This document shows positions 17,396 to 25,291 of a stretch of 64,000 nt of DNA, piece by piece. A program made the position numbers and the translations under genes. Positions within the stretch are counted from its first letter, which is position 1; each line of letters starts with the position of its first letter. The notes below the pieces were generated by a model. The model had not been told where the DNA came from. It saw only the letters and a program-made list of their open reading frames with translations, and made no database searches. The DNA is from Erwinia tracheiphila (lineage in GTDB: Bacteria; Pseudomonadota; Gammaproteobacteria; Enterobacterales; Enterobacteriaceae): the NCBI RefSeq assembly GCF_021365465.1, contig NZ_CP089932.1, positions 1,116,001 to 1,180,000 of the forward strand. The letters run 5' to 3'.

Positions 17396-18596
17396 TGTAT
17401 TAGTCGCGACTTGATCTGACACTGGACCTTGAAAGGTTGAGAGTTACCGGTTTTGATATGGGTGTCTAATCCTTAAACAAAACGCGAGGTAACTCTCATG
17501 ATTCATACTAACAATCCCATCATCAAACACAAAGCCGGCCTGCTCAATCTCGCCGAAGAACTCGGTAACGTATCAAAAGCCTGCAAGATCATGGGCGTGT
17601 CACGCGACACGTTTTACCGTTATCAGGAACTGGCTGCTGAAGGCGGCATCGATGCGCTGATTAACCAGAACCGCCGCGTCCCCAACCTGAAGAACCGCGC
17701 CGACGAAGCCACTGAACGCGCTGTTGTTGAATATGCCGTTGAGTTCCCGGCCCACGGGCAACACCGGACCAGTAATGAGCTGCGTAAAAAAGGCGTGTTT
17801 ATCTCCGGTAGCGGCGTGCGCTCCATCTGGCAACGGCACGACCTGGAGAACTTCCGTAAACGCCTGAAGGCACTTGAGGAAAAGGTCGCCAGAGAAGGCA
17901 TCGTGCTTACCGACGCTCAAATCGCAGCGCTGGAGAAGAAGGCCCACGATGACGAGGCCAGCGGAGAAATCGAAACTGCTCACCCGGGTTATCTCGGGTC
18001 GCAGGACACCTTCTACGTGGGCAATCTGAAAGGTGTGGGTCGTATCTACCAGCAGACGTTCGTGGATACGTACTCGAAAGTGGCACACTGCAAGCTGTAT
18101 ACGAGTAAAACGCCGATCACCGCCGCAGACCTGCTCAATGATCGCGTACTGCCGTTCTACGAGGCTCAGGGACTGCCGATGCTGAGGATCCTGACCGACA
18201 GGGGAACGGAGTACTGTGGTAAGGTGGAGCAGCATGATTACCAGCTGTATCTGGCCATCAACGATATCGACCATACAAAAACGAAGGCGATGTCTCCGCA
18301 GACGAACGGCATCTGCGAGCGCTTCCATAAAACTATTTTGCAGGATTTTTATCAGGTTACGTTCCGTAAGAAGTTATACGAAGACCTGGAGAGCCTGCAA
18401 ACGGATCTGGACAACTGGTTGTGGCATTACAATAATGAGCGAACTCATCAGGGAAAAATGTGCTGCGGGCGTACGCCAATGGCCACGTTACTTGATGGTA
18501 AACGAGTCTGGGCAGAAAAAAATCTGAACCAGATGTAATCTGACAGACACCTGTATAAATAACCGGTAACTGTCAGATCAGGTCTGAGCTAGTACA
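17396..18596 (+). mobile_element. IS481-family insertion sequence
   Basis: The 1,201-bp element has 26-bp imperfect terminal inverted repeats (20 of 26 match, inner part TGATCTGACA identical) beginning TGTA and ending TACA. It is flanked by a 7-bp target duplication TTTGATT (17389-17395 and 18597-18603). It contains one intact transposase gene. It is inserted within the prophage right end, 29 bp inside the terminal repeat's first base, and so separates the terminus from inner transposase sites. Confidence 0.92.
17498..18538 (+). CDS. IS481-family transposase
   Basis: The 346-residue DDE transposase has an N-terminal helix-turn-helix (~residues 22-45; VSKACKIMGVSRDTFYRY) and an rve-type catalytic core with likely acidic triad D170 (SQDTFYVG), D234 (LTDRGTEYCG) and E274 (GICERFHK). 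The reading frame is intact and full length for the family. It fills the IS between its inverted repeats, and its product would mobilise this IS. The ATG at 17498 is preceded by GCGAGGTAACTCTC, a good ribosome-binding site. Confidence 0.95.
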   Translation: MIHTNNPIIKHKAGLLNLAEELGNVSKACKIMGVSRDTFYRYQELAAEGGIDALINQNRRVPNLKNRADEATERAVVEYAVEFPAHGQHRTSNELRKKGVFISGSGVRSIWQRHDLENFRKRLKALEEKVAREGIVLTDAQIAALEKKAHDDEASGEIETAHPGYLGSQDTFYVGNLKGVGRIYQQTFVDTYSKVAHCKLYTSKTPITAADLLNDRVLPFYEAQGLPMLRILTDRGTEYCGKVEQHDYQLYLAINDIDHTKTKAMSPQTNGICERFHKTILQDFYQVTFRKKLYEDLESLQTDLDNWLWHYNNERTHQGKMCCGRTPMATLLDGKRVWAEKNLNQM

Positions 18597-18603
18597 TTTG
18601 ATT

Positions 18604-18779
18604 CGCGGTGATACCCCTCCGGCTAATATCAAATACCTTCCAAATAAGCGCAATTTTCAACCGATAAAACCACTTCTAACCTTCTATATTTCCTTCCACT
18701 GGACTGTCCGATCCCGTCGAGTTAGTGTGCGCCGCACTACAGGCCTGTAGATTTCTTAGTCGCTTAGAAGGAATTGACC
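18604..18779. promoter_or_regulatory. Inner right-end region of the Mu-like prophage
   Basis: This region, separated from the terminus by the IS, contains an inverted copy of the end-type motif (ATATCAAATACCTTCC near 18628-18643) and a perfect 14-bp palindrome CTACAGGCCTGTAG at 18737-18750, 30 bp before the next start. A ribosome-binding site (AGAAGGA) precedes the ATG at 18780. No gene is seen. Confidence 0.45.
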
Positions 18780-19016
18780 ATGAACTTTAATCAGATTCGC
18801 CAGACCATGACTGACGATGCGTATGACGTTATTTCAACCTTCGGTCAGACGACCTCACTGACTCTACAGGCCATCGCCTACATAACCGGACAACGTGAAC
18901 ACGCCACCCGCTTCATACTTGAGCAAATGGCGGTGTTTGATGTAGCCGTCGAAAATAACGGCCTGTGGTGCCTTTCAGAAGGGTTTAAAGCCTCGATGCA
19001 TCAATCTCAAGGCTGA
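18780..19016 (+). CDS. Small hypothetical prophage protein, winged-helix-like
   Basis: The 78-residue product (MNFNQIRQTMTDDAYDVIST...) has a predicted helix-turn-helix-like run from ~20 to 55 (TSLTLQAIAYITGQREHATRFILEQM) and a C-terminal beta hairpin (VENNGLWCLSEG), suggesting a small DNA-binding regulator. It lies at the position where Mu has com/mom, but there is no Com-type zinc finger. It is convergent with the Dam methylase and overlaps its 3' end by 32 bp. A good ribosome-binding site (AAGGA) supports the start. Confidence 0.6.
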   Translation: MNFNQIRQTMTDDAYDVISTFGQTTSLTLQAIAYITGQREHATRFILEQMAVFDVAVENNGLWCLSEGFKASMHQSQG

Positions 19017-19767
19017 AGTTGCATATAACCAACTCAAACGCCTTATGGCCGTTATTACTGCCTACTGAGTACGTTGTATTAACTGTCATCATCTCCAGCC
19101 CTTCAAACACCCGGCGCATGTCCGGGTGATCGTTAACTGAGATAATCATCCTCCCTTGGCATCTGCGTGCCAGTTCTGCCATTGCGGCATACTCTTCAAG
19201 ACCGAACGGTACGCCGTAACCCTGCGTTTGCCAGTACGGCGGGTCAAGGTAAAACAGCGTGTCTGGCCTGTCGTAACGGGTTATACATGTTTTCCAGTCC
19301 AGATGTTCTATTGTTACCCGATGCAGACGCAGCCAGGCCTCTGACAGCGTTTCTCCCAGCCGTAACAGGTTTAATTTCGAAGGGCCTGTAGCGCTGGTGC
19401 CAAATGTTCGCCCCTCTGCTTTGGCTCCAAAGGATAATTTTTGCAGATAGTAGAACCTAGCCGCTCGTTGTATATCAGTCAGCGTTTCAGGGGGCGTATC
19501 TTTGAGCCACTGGAATATTTCGCGGCTGGTTAAAGCCCATTTAAACTGCTTTATAAACTCTTCGAGGTGATTCTGGATAACCCGGTAAAGGTTAACGATG
19601 TCGCTATTAATATCGTTCAGTACTTCGGCCTTCGATGGCTCTTTCATAAAGAAAAGCGCAGCACCGCCACAGAAAGGCTCAACGTAGCAGGTATGCGCTG
19701 GAAACAAAGGCAAGAGAGACTTAGCCAGTTTACGCTTACCTCCAACCCAGGGAATGACTGTTGTAAC
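18985..19767 (-). CDS. DNA adenine (N6) methyltransferase, D12/Dam class
   Basis: The 260-residue enzyme methylates adenine N6 in DNA using S-adenosylmethionine. The family features are an N-terminal PWVGGKRKL, the SAM motif EPFCGGAALF (31-40), and the catalytic DPPY motif at 176-179. At the prophage right end it takes the place of Mu mom, so protection from host restriction or regulation of phage DNA is inferred. No restriction-enzyme partner is adjacent. The ATG at 19767 has GGAG eight bases upstream; an upstream in-frame Met (19803) is less likely. Confidence 0.9.
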   Translation of the reverse strand, partial: VTTVIPWVGGKRKLAKSLLPLFPAHTCYVEPFCGGAALFFMKEPSKAEVLNDINSDIVNLYRVIQNHLEEFIKQFKWALTSREIFQWLKDTPPETLTDIQRAARFYYLQKLSFGAKAEGRTFGTSATGPSKLNLLRLGETLSEAWLRLHRVTIEHLDWKTCITRYDRPDTLFYLDPPYWQTQGYGVPFGLEEYAAMAELARRCQGRMIISVNDHPDMRRVFEGLEMMTVNTTYSVGSNNGHKAFELVICNFSLEIDASRL

Positions 19768-19896
19768 CATTGAACTAACTCCATTATCAGAATTGCTGAT
19801 CAATTTGAATTTATTGATCGCTAAACCCGATGATATGCATAGTTATAGTTCATGGCCTGCTATGCTCAGGTAGCACTCATCCTGTGCTTTGCCTGA

Positions 19897-20481
19897 GTGG
19901 GGGGTAAACTCTTTGATTACAGTGCAGCAATGTATTATCGTTTGCTTTCTTCAATTGAAAGGTGCCGGTTAAATGTTAGAATATTTATTTCTTCTTTGTT
20001 CAAGGCATATCTCTGTAAGAAGAGCAAGAGCCTTCTTCAACAGCAGCCACATGGCAGAAAAAAAGAAAATAAAATATTGTTAAAAACAGGTATTGTCTTT
20101 GAAGGGAAGTCTACTATTGTCGCTCCGTTTTATTATGAATTCGGAAAGATATCCATCGGGAAAAATCTTTACATTAATTCAGGCTGCACTTTTCTGGACA
20201 ATGCGCCAATAAATATTGGAGATAATACGTTAATTGGTCCTAATGTTAATATTTGTACCGTTACTCACGTTGTCAATCCGTGTGATAGGCATATTAATGT
20301 CATTAAACCTATTTGGATAGGTAATAACGTTTGGATTGGTGCTGGGACGGTAATTTTACCTGGTGTATCCATTGGTGATAACAGCGTCATTGGTGCCAAT
20401 AGTGTAGTCAATTGTGATGTCCCACCAAACGTCCTATATGCTGGCTCGCCTGCTAAACTCATAAAACAACTTGTATCTTGA
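19897..20481 (+). CDS. Left-handed beta-helix (hexapeptide) O-acetyltransferase
   Basis: The ~183-194-residue protein has hexapeptide repeats (ISIGKN, INIGDNTLIGPNV, IWIGNNVWIGAG, VSIGDNSVIGAN) and the NodL/Maa-type catalytic loop TVTHVVNP with its histidine, ending in AGSPAKLIKQL. It would transfer acetyl groups from acetyl-CoA to a sugar. It is AT-rich, opposite in direction to the surrounding phage genes, and sits between tail-fibre and methylase genes, all signs of a lysogenic-conversion moron modifying surface polysaccharide (inference). The start is uncertain: GTG at 19897 or ATG at 19930, neither with a good ribosome-binding site. Confidence 0.82.
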   Translation: MGGKLFDYSAAMYYRLLSSIERCRLNVRIFISSLFKAYLCKKSKSLLQQQPHGRKKENKILLKTGIVFEGKSTIVAPFYYEFGKISIGKNLYINSGCTFLDNAPINIGDNTLIGPNVNICTVTHVVNPCDRHINVIKPIWIGNNVWIGAGTVILPGVSIGDNSVIGANSVVNCDVPPNVLYAGSPAKLIKQLVS

Positions 20482-20550
20482 GATTATCTAAACGCCAGCG
20501 AACTGGCGTTTTCTTTGCAATCCAGTCTCTGCCAGAGAGATATGGTCTGG

Positions 20551-20703
20551 TTAAGTAGATTTTGCCGACACAGCTTTCGCTTCAGCCGCTTGGTCAATCT
20601 TTTTGCGAATATAAGCACGGATGGTTTTATAGCCCCCGGCAACAAGATAGAGCGCACAAACAGCAGTGCAGCCATAAAGTAATGCAGTTTGAACCAATGT
20701 CAT
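20551..20703 (-). CDS. Small single-pass membrane protein
   Basis: The 50-residue product (MTLVQTALLYGCTAVCALYL...) has one transmembrane helix (~residues 5-24) and a basic cytosolic tail. It follows another small gene downstream of the tail-fibre operon. A ribosome-binding site is weak. Function is unknown, possibly a superinfection or lysis-related phage accessory. Confidence 0.45.
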   Translation of the reverse strand: MTLVQTALLYGCTAVCALYLVAGGYKTIRAYIRKKIDQAAEAKAVSAKST

Positions 20704-20777
20704 TTGCCATTCCTGAAATGATGTAGCAAGAATGATGCGCCGTTTCTGGCGCATCAAGTGATAAATAGTGCGATTGC

Positions 20778-20948
20778 TTACTGTTGTTCGCTGCTGCCCA
20801 GCAAGTCAGCCAGAGCGGTATCTACAGCACCATCAATCTGACTATCCAGGTCAGTTTTGATTTGTGTTTTAACCGCTTCTTTTACCTGGTCAGAGAGAAG
20901 CGCTTTTTTCACCAGATCGTCATTCACAATATCTTTAATTTCTGCCAT
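20778..20948 (-). CDS. Small hypothetical prophage protein (56 residues)
   Basis: This acidic, helical 56-residue protein (MAEIKDIVNDDLVKKALLSD...) has an ATG at 20948 with the ribosome-binding site GAGGT upstream. It resembles a short amphipathic coiled-coil. It sits between the tail-fibre assembly gene and the small membrane protein. No family is recognised. Confidence 0.5.
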   Translation of the reverse strand: MAEIKDIVNDDLVKKALLSDQVKEAVKTQIKTDLDSQIDGAVDTALADLLGSSEQQ

Positions 20949-21035
20949 TTTTATTACCTCATTTGATTTGCATTTAAATACGGAGGAAATCCATGAATGA
21001 AGCCTCATGATATTATCCCCTTTTCGAGTTGATTC

Positions 21036-21608
21036 TTATTGAGCGGGTTTTTCTGGCCATTCTGGCTTACTGAGGTCGACATTTTTCAGTGCCTCGATAT
21101 AGTCAAGCCAGGTCTGTAATTTGGTTTTGTTAGCGTCAGAGAGAGAACCCAGCATCAGCGCAGTCTGCCATTCGCCGATAACCTGGCGGGCTTCAGTGAT
21201 TAACTGGTTCTGTTTGGCTGTTGCTTCAGCCAGCAGGGCATTTTTCTCAGCCTCTTCATCCTTAACCCAGGCTTTCCCGTCCCACTTCTCGTACTGCCCG
21301 GAGGGAGCTGTCGTCACCACGCTCTCCGGCAGTGGCCCCAGCAAGTCAATCACAGTAGATGCCCCGGAGGTGATATCATAAACAGTAACACCGCGATGGT
21401 CTTCGGTGAGCGACCAGGCCTGTTTGGCTTCATCAAAAATAGCAGCATGGTCGACGGGAATTGCCGGTGGCGCTATTTCTGTGCAGTTGGCGGGTAATCC
21501 TGTATGCGGTGCGATATACGCATCACCGGCACCAATAAACTCACTGGTGTCTGCACGTAAATTAAATACTTTAATGGTCTGAGCGTTATCGGACATTTTG
21601 AAAGTCAT
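21036..21608 (-). CDS. Tail fibre assembly protein (Mu U / Tfa family)
   Basis: The 190-residue chaperone assists folding and attachment of the tail fibre. Features are the N-terminal domain with [23 protein letters not shown] (~43-66, a Tfa hallmark region) and a helical C-terminus ([22 protein letters not shown]) typical of caudoviral assembly proteins. Its start overlaps the fibre gene stop (ATGA). No Gin recombinase or alternative fibre module is present, so host range is not phase-variable here. Confidence 0.85.
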   Translation of the reverse strand: MTFKMSDNAQTIKVFNLRADTSEFIGAGDAYIAPHTGLPANCTEIAPPAIPVDHAAIFDEAKQAWSLTEDHRGVTVYDITSGASTVIDLLGPLPESVVTTAPSGQYEKWDGKAWVKDEEAEKNALLAEATAKQNQLITEARQVIGEWQTALMLGSLSDANKTKLQTWLDYIEALKNVDLSKPEWPEKPAQ

Positions 21609-22531
21609 GCGAGCCTCACAATATAATTAAATGCGATGTTTTTAACGGTATTTTCCGCATTACCGGCTGCGGCGACCGTAATAGTATGACCGTGTGTGCC
21701 CATAACAATGGTATGAGTATGTGCACCGATGTCCACGGTATGGGCATGGGCACCGAGAACCACGTTATGGGTATGCGAACCGATAGCGACGGTATGAGTG
21801 TGTGCACCTGCGGATGAAGTCGTAGCACTTTTACCACTTAAAACATAACTACTTCCAGATGCTCCATTTCCTCTAGGGAAATAAGGTGCTGTATAAGTAT
21901 GGGTATGCGCCCCTGCGCTATTGGTAGTCTTTGTTCCATAATCAAATGCCGTGGTCGCTTTTGTCCCCAAATCCGTGTTTGACGTGGTTTTCGTACCATA
22001 ATCAAAGGCGGCTGAGGTCTTGGTGCCGAGGTCGGTATTTGACGCCGTTGCGGTATGCCCGTGAGACTTAATTCCGTCAGCTTCGAGACTTAATAATGCA
22101 CGACCGTCAGGCGCACCTTTAATGGTCTGCCCGCGCATATCGGGCAGTTTGCCGGATGGATAGGCCGCAGCGGTTTTAGGGTATTTGGCGGTGTCAAATG
22201 TCTGCCCCTGCATGATGGCGTAGCCGTCAGGCGGTGTGGTTGTCGGCCACGAGAGCGGAGTCCCCACAGGCACAGCAACCGATGCAGCTGCAGCCGCAAT
22301 CGCTGTGGCAATGGCTTTTATGGCCGTCAGCAACTGGTTATTCTTCGACGGGTCAGGCACCATCTGAGCTTCAGCCAGAATATTTTTATTCTCGGTCTGA
22401 ATATCAATAATGCCGCCCTGAAGCGCATTCATGATTTTGGCGTAAACGATGGTGCCTTCCGCGCCGGTTGACGGGTCGCCATCGTGAAATAATCCATCGT
22501 CGGTATCAACCGGCTCGATAATATCTTTCAT
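21605..22531 (-). CDS. Tail fibre protein with histidine-rich tip repeats
   Basis: The 308-residue fibre has an N-terminal attachment region, a phage collar-type middle ([33 protein letters not shown], ~85-135), two near-repeats containing NTDLGTK and AFDYGTKTT (~165-205), and a tip with six H-x-H motifs (HTHT, HTHN, HAHT, HGHT) between ~208 and 290. Such H-x-H tracts coordinate iron in T4 gp37-type fibres. It should bind the cell-surface receptor. It is much shorter than Mu S. It follows gp48 and precedes the assembly gene with overlap. Confidence 0.85.
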   Translation of the reverse strand: MKDIIEPVDTDDGLFHDGDPSTGAEGTIVYAKIMNALQGGIIDIQTENKNILAEAQMVPDPSKNNQLLTAIKAIATAIAAAAASVAVPVGTPLSWPTTTPPDGYAIMQGQTFDTAKYPKTAAAYPSGKLPDMRGQTIKGAPDGRALLSLEADGIKSHGHTATASNTDLGTKTSAAFDYGTKTTSNTDLGTKATTAFDYGTKTTNSAGAHTHTYTAPYFPRGNGASGSSYVLSGKSATTSSAGAHTHTVAIGSHTHNVVLGAHAHTVDIGAHTHTIVMGTHGHTITVAAAGNAENTVKNIAFNYIVRLA

Positions 22532-23112
22532 TACGTTCTATTCTCCACGTAATTAAATACAACCTGTGTATGAGCAGGTTTTAAATCGCGGAATATGCTC
22601 TCCAGCATATTCTGGCCAAATGACATCAGGCGCTCACACGTAGCCGAACTGCCGCAGCGGAAGCGGTACACCGGCACCTGACCATCCTGAATATTCACGA
22701 TCCAGACCCAGACAATTTCCGGTATCCAGAGCCTGTCCCCGCAGCGGTTACGGCCACAGCGGAACGGCTCCGGCTCGTCGATGGTGACGTCATAGCCCAG
22801 CGACTTCGCCAGGCGGATAAAATAGCTGCGACTCAGCCCTCCGGTTTCGTTCAGCTTCGCCATAATCTGCTGGCGGCGGGCCTGAATGGTCATCCCGCTG
22901 CTGACCGATAAGCCCAGCACGCGCTCCCAGTCCGACAGAAGCGCGGCGGCGGTGAAAGGCGTCACGCCGTTCAGCACGTCCTGAGCACCACGCTCGACGT
23001 TTGCCAGCGCGTTACCTTCGGCCTGCAGCTCCGCGTTCAGGCGCTGGCCGTTACGGGCATAGCCATCAGGCAGCAGCAGATACAGCAGCTCGCGGTAGTC
23101 GTTCCCGGTCAT
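22531..23112 (-). CDS. Baseplate protein, Mu gp48 (YmfQ/DUF2313) family
   Basis: The 193-residue protein matches the gp48/YmfQ baseplate family: [11 protein letters not shown] at the N-terminus, then [12 protein letters not shown] and a C-terminal cysteine-containing segment ([25 protein letters not shown]). In Mu-like phages it links baseplate and fibre. The start at 23112 overlaps gp47 by ATGA. It is part of the tail operon. Confidence 0.88.
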   Translation of the reverse strand: MTGNDYRELLYLLLPDGYARNGQRLNAELQAEGNALANVERGAQDVLNGVTPFTAAALLSDWERVLGLSVSSGMTIQARRQQIMAKLNETGGLSRSYFIRLAKSLGYDVTIDEPEPFRCGRNRCGDRLWIPEIVWVWIVNIQDGQVPVYRFRCGSSATCERLMSFGQNMLESIFRDLKPAHTQVVFNYVENRT

Positions 23113-24179
23113 TTCAGCTCGTCCACGGTGATAGTGCCCGGACGTATCCACTGCACGGTTTTGTCGCTGACTTCCGGCACAATGTTACCTGTCGGCGTCA
23201 CCAGCTCGTAATCCACCACGCCGGTGATATCGGAAATAAGCGCACCCATCTGGGTTCTGACCGCAATCTCTCCCGGAGCCAGACGGCTGAAATAATCCGT
23301 CAGCACCAGGGTTATCTGTGCCCTGGCCTCATCGGGCGAAAGCCCGTCAAGGCTGACTTTGACAGAGATATCGGTACTGAGCGGCTCAGGAGCCATTATC
23401 AGCGTGTCTTTCGCCGTCACCGGGCGCTGGTCGTCGATATGGGCCTGCACCGCCTTGAGGGTCTCCTCGGAGGGCAGGCCGCCGCTGGCGGTAATCACCA
23501 CGTCCACGGTGCCATAGCCCCGGCGCAGGGGGTAAACGTAAGCCTCTGATACGCCGCTGACCTCCATCGCCCAGCGGCGGTAGTCGTATTTGTTGCCCCC
23601 GGCAGGCGGGCGGCGCATCAGCTCCAGCAGACGCGAGAGTAGCGAGTCATCGCTCTCGGCATCCGTGCCACCGCGCATGGTCTTAATCGTCACCGAGCTG
23701 TCGATGCCCTGCGGCGCACTGAGCAGCGTGGCGGCAGTGTTGTCGCTGAGGTTGCCCATGACGCCAGGTGTCATGGCGCTGGCGCTCACGGTGACGGAGC
23801 CTTTATCGCTGAGCGTGGCCTCTGCCGTGGTCTGGTACAGCACATTGCCGCCGCGTGGACGGAACTGAAGACCGCTGGCCACTTTCAGGCCCACCGAACC
23901 GGTGAATATCGCCTGACCGCTTGCCGCGCTGGCGGGTTTGGGTGACAGACCACGTGAGCGGGCGTGCATCACCAGCCAGTCATGGTCGGCGGTGTCAGGG
24001 AATATCTGGCGCAGTATCCAGCCCTGGTCGTTATACAGCCCCTGAGCCACGCCGGAGATGGCGTTCGCCCGGATGGCATAGTCGCTGTCCCCGGAGACGT
24101 CCGCATCCGGGAGCTGGTTGCGGATATCCCGTAGCTGTTGTTGAGTAATGTCGGTGAGTGCCGGTACGCTGCGTGCCAT
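23109..24179 (-). CDS. Baseplate J-like wedge protein (Mu gp47)
   Basis: The 356-residue baseplate_J-family protein forms the baseplate wedge. It begins MARSVPALTDITQQQLRDI and has the conserved segments GTDAESDDSLLSRLLELMR and RPVTAKDTLIMAP. I chose the ATG at 24179, ten bases past the gp46 stop, instead of an upstream in-frame Met inside gp46. It is translated in the baseplate operon gp46-gp47-gp48. Confidence 0.92.
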   Translation of the reverse strand: MARSVPALTDITQQQLRDIRNQLPDADVSGDSDYAIRANAISGVAQGLYNDQGWILRQIFPDTADHDWLVMHARSRGLSPKPASAASGQAIFTGSVGLKVASGLQFRPRGGNVLYQTTAEATLSDKGSVTVSASAMTPGVMGNLSDNTAATLLSAPQGIDSSVTIKTMRGGTDAESDDSLLSRLLELMRRPPAGGNKYDYRRWAMEVSGVSEAYVYPLRRGYGTVDVVITASGGLPSEETLKAVQAHIDDQRPVTAKDTLIMAPEPLSTDISVKVSLDGLSPDEARAQITLVLTDYFSRLAPGEIAVRTQMGALISDITGVVDYELVTPTGNIVPEVSDKTVQWIRPGTITVDELK

Positions 24180-24189
24180 AATTCCCCGT

Positions 24190-24540
24190 TTAAACCACTT
24201 TGACCGGATGCCGGAAGGTGAGTACATCCCCGCCCGCGCTGGTGACCGTGATGGAAAGCAACAGCCAGCCGGTTTCAGGCGAGGTGACAGCCACATCCAC
24301 AACGGTCGCCCGTTTGTCATCAATCAGCGGCTGCAGCGCCTGTTCGGCATACTGGCGAGCCAGCGTGCGGGTCTGCGGCGTATCCTTTGCGCGGGCCAGT
24401 TCGTGCAGGCGTGACCCCATCTGCGGGTCAGCCCAGTACGTGCCTTTGCGGATACGCAGACGCAGCCAGACCGCGTTATGCAGGTCGGTACAGCGCTGTC
24501 CGGTGTAATCGCCGGTGGTGTGATCGATATAGGCGTCCAT
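24190..24540 (-). CDS. Baseplate protein GP46 family (Mu gp46)
   Basis: The 116-residue protein fits the phage GP46 family (YIDHTTGDYT, AVWLRLRIRKGTYW, DPQMGSRLHEL), a gpW/gp25-like wedge component. There is no ribosome-binding site before the ATG, and a candidate late promoter ends seven bases upstream, so the transcript from it would be nearly leaderless. An 85-bp gap separates it from gp45. Confidence 0.88.
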   Translation of the reverse strand: MDAYIDHTTGDYTGQRCTDLHNAVWLRLRIRKGTYWADPQMGSRLHELARAKDTPQTRTLARQYAEQALQPLIDDKRATVVDVAVTSPETGWLLLSITVTSAGGDVLTFRHPVKVV

Positions 24541-24547
24541 AGCGGTC

Positions 24548-24594
24548 AGAATGCCGCAGGAGCGGTAAGGCAGGAAGGTACGGGGGTGAAGCGG
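24548..24594 (-). promoter_or_regulatory. Candidate late promoter upstream of gp46
   Basis: The 16-mer CCGCTTCACCCCCGTA (24579-24594, minus strand) is followed exactly 25 bases later by the -10-like hexamer CATTCT (24548-24553). The same arrangement occurs upstream of the lysozyme and protease genes. The predicted start point would be next to the gp46 ATG. Confidence 0.6.
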
Positions 24595-24625
24595 CTAAGT
24601 CCGGGGCGGGGATGCCCCGGTGAGG

Positions 24626-25291
24626 TTATGCGTTTTTGGGCGGGCCTGACGGCCCATCCGGGGTGTCGTGGATGTGAGGCCCAATTTTAACACCGTTGAT
24701 GGTGACTGCCACCGAGGTGATAGTGCCGTCCTTATGGCTGATATTACCCTCAAACGAGGCTGTTACGCCACCGTCACCGCCTTTGATGGCCATACCGCCG
24801 TTGCCGCTGATAAGCCCCTGCGCAGTGAGTTTTTCTGACGTACTCAGCTCCGGTGTGGTGAATACCACCGACTCCGAGGCATTCACTTTCATGCGCTTGC
24901 AGTCTAGCTCCCAGTCGTCGCAGGTGATGGCGATGATTCGGTTACGTTTCAGCACGATGCTGGCTCCCTCATCGGTATAGATGGCCACCTCGCCGGACTT
25001 CAGCCCCTGCAGACGATAGCTGCTGTGTTCGGTGGCAATTACGATCCCGTGGCTGGTACGCCCACCCAGCGGCAGTACAATCGCCATCGCGCCCTCTGGC
25101 GGAACGGTGGTGAAGCCATACTGCTGGAACATTTCGATGCCTTCAAGCCCTTCAGGGGCCAGTCCGGCCACCTGGGCGGTCTGTACGCCGCAAGTGGTAG
25201 TGATACGGGTCAGCACGCCGCGAAAGGCCAGCCGCAGCCCACTGAGTGCTTTACGGATGCGTTTATCCACCAGTCCAGAAAAATCAGGCAT
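24626..25291 (-). CDS. Baseplate spike protein V (Mu gp45)
   Basis: The 221-residue protein forms the membrane-piercing spike below the tail tube. An OB-fold N-terminal region (GLEGIEMFQQYGFTTVPPEG) is followed by a beta-helix and the apex metal site PHIHDTPDG (H-x-H) near residues 205-213, as in Mu gp45 and P2 gpV. The start at 25291 overlaps gp44 by eight bases. An upstream extension has no protein character. Confidence 0.92.
   Translation of the reverse strand: MPDFSGLVDKRIRKALSGLRLAFRGVLTRITTTCGVQTAQVAGLAPEGLEGIEMFQQYGFTTVPPEGAMAIVLPLGGRTSHGIVIATEHSSYRLQGLKSGEVAIYTDEGASIVLKRNRIIAITCDDWELDCKRMKVNASESVVFTTPELSTSEKLTAQGLISGNGGMAIKGGDGGVTASFEGNISHKDGTITSVAVTINGVKIGPHIHDTPDGPSGPPKNA

Noticed and set aside
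19000..22600. Gin-type invertible tail-fibre segment as in Mu
   Set aside because: No serine recombinase gene and no second fibre set are present near the fibre genes.
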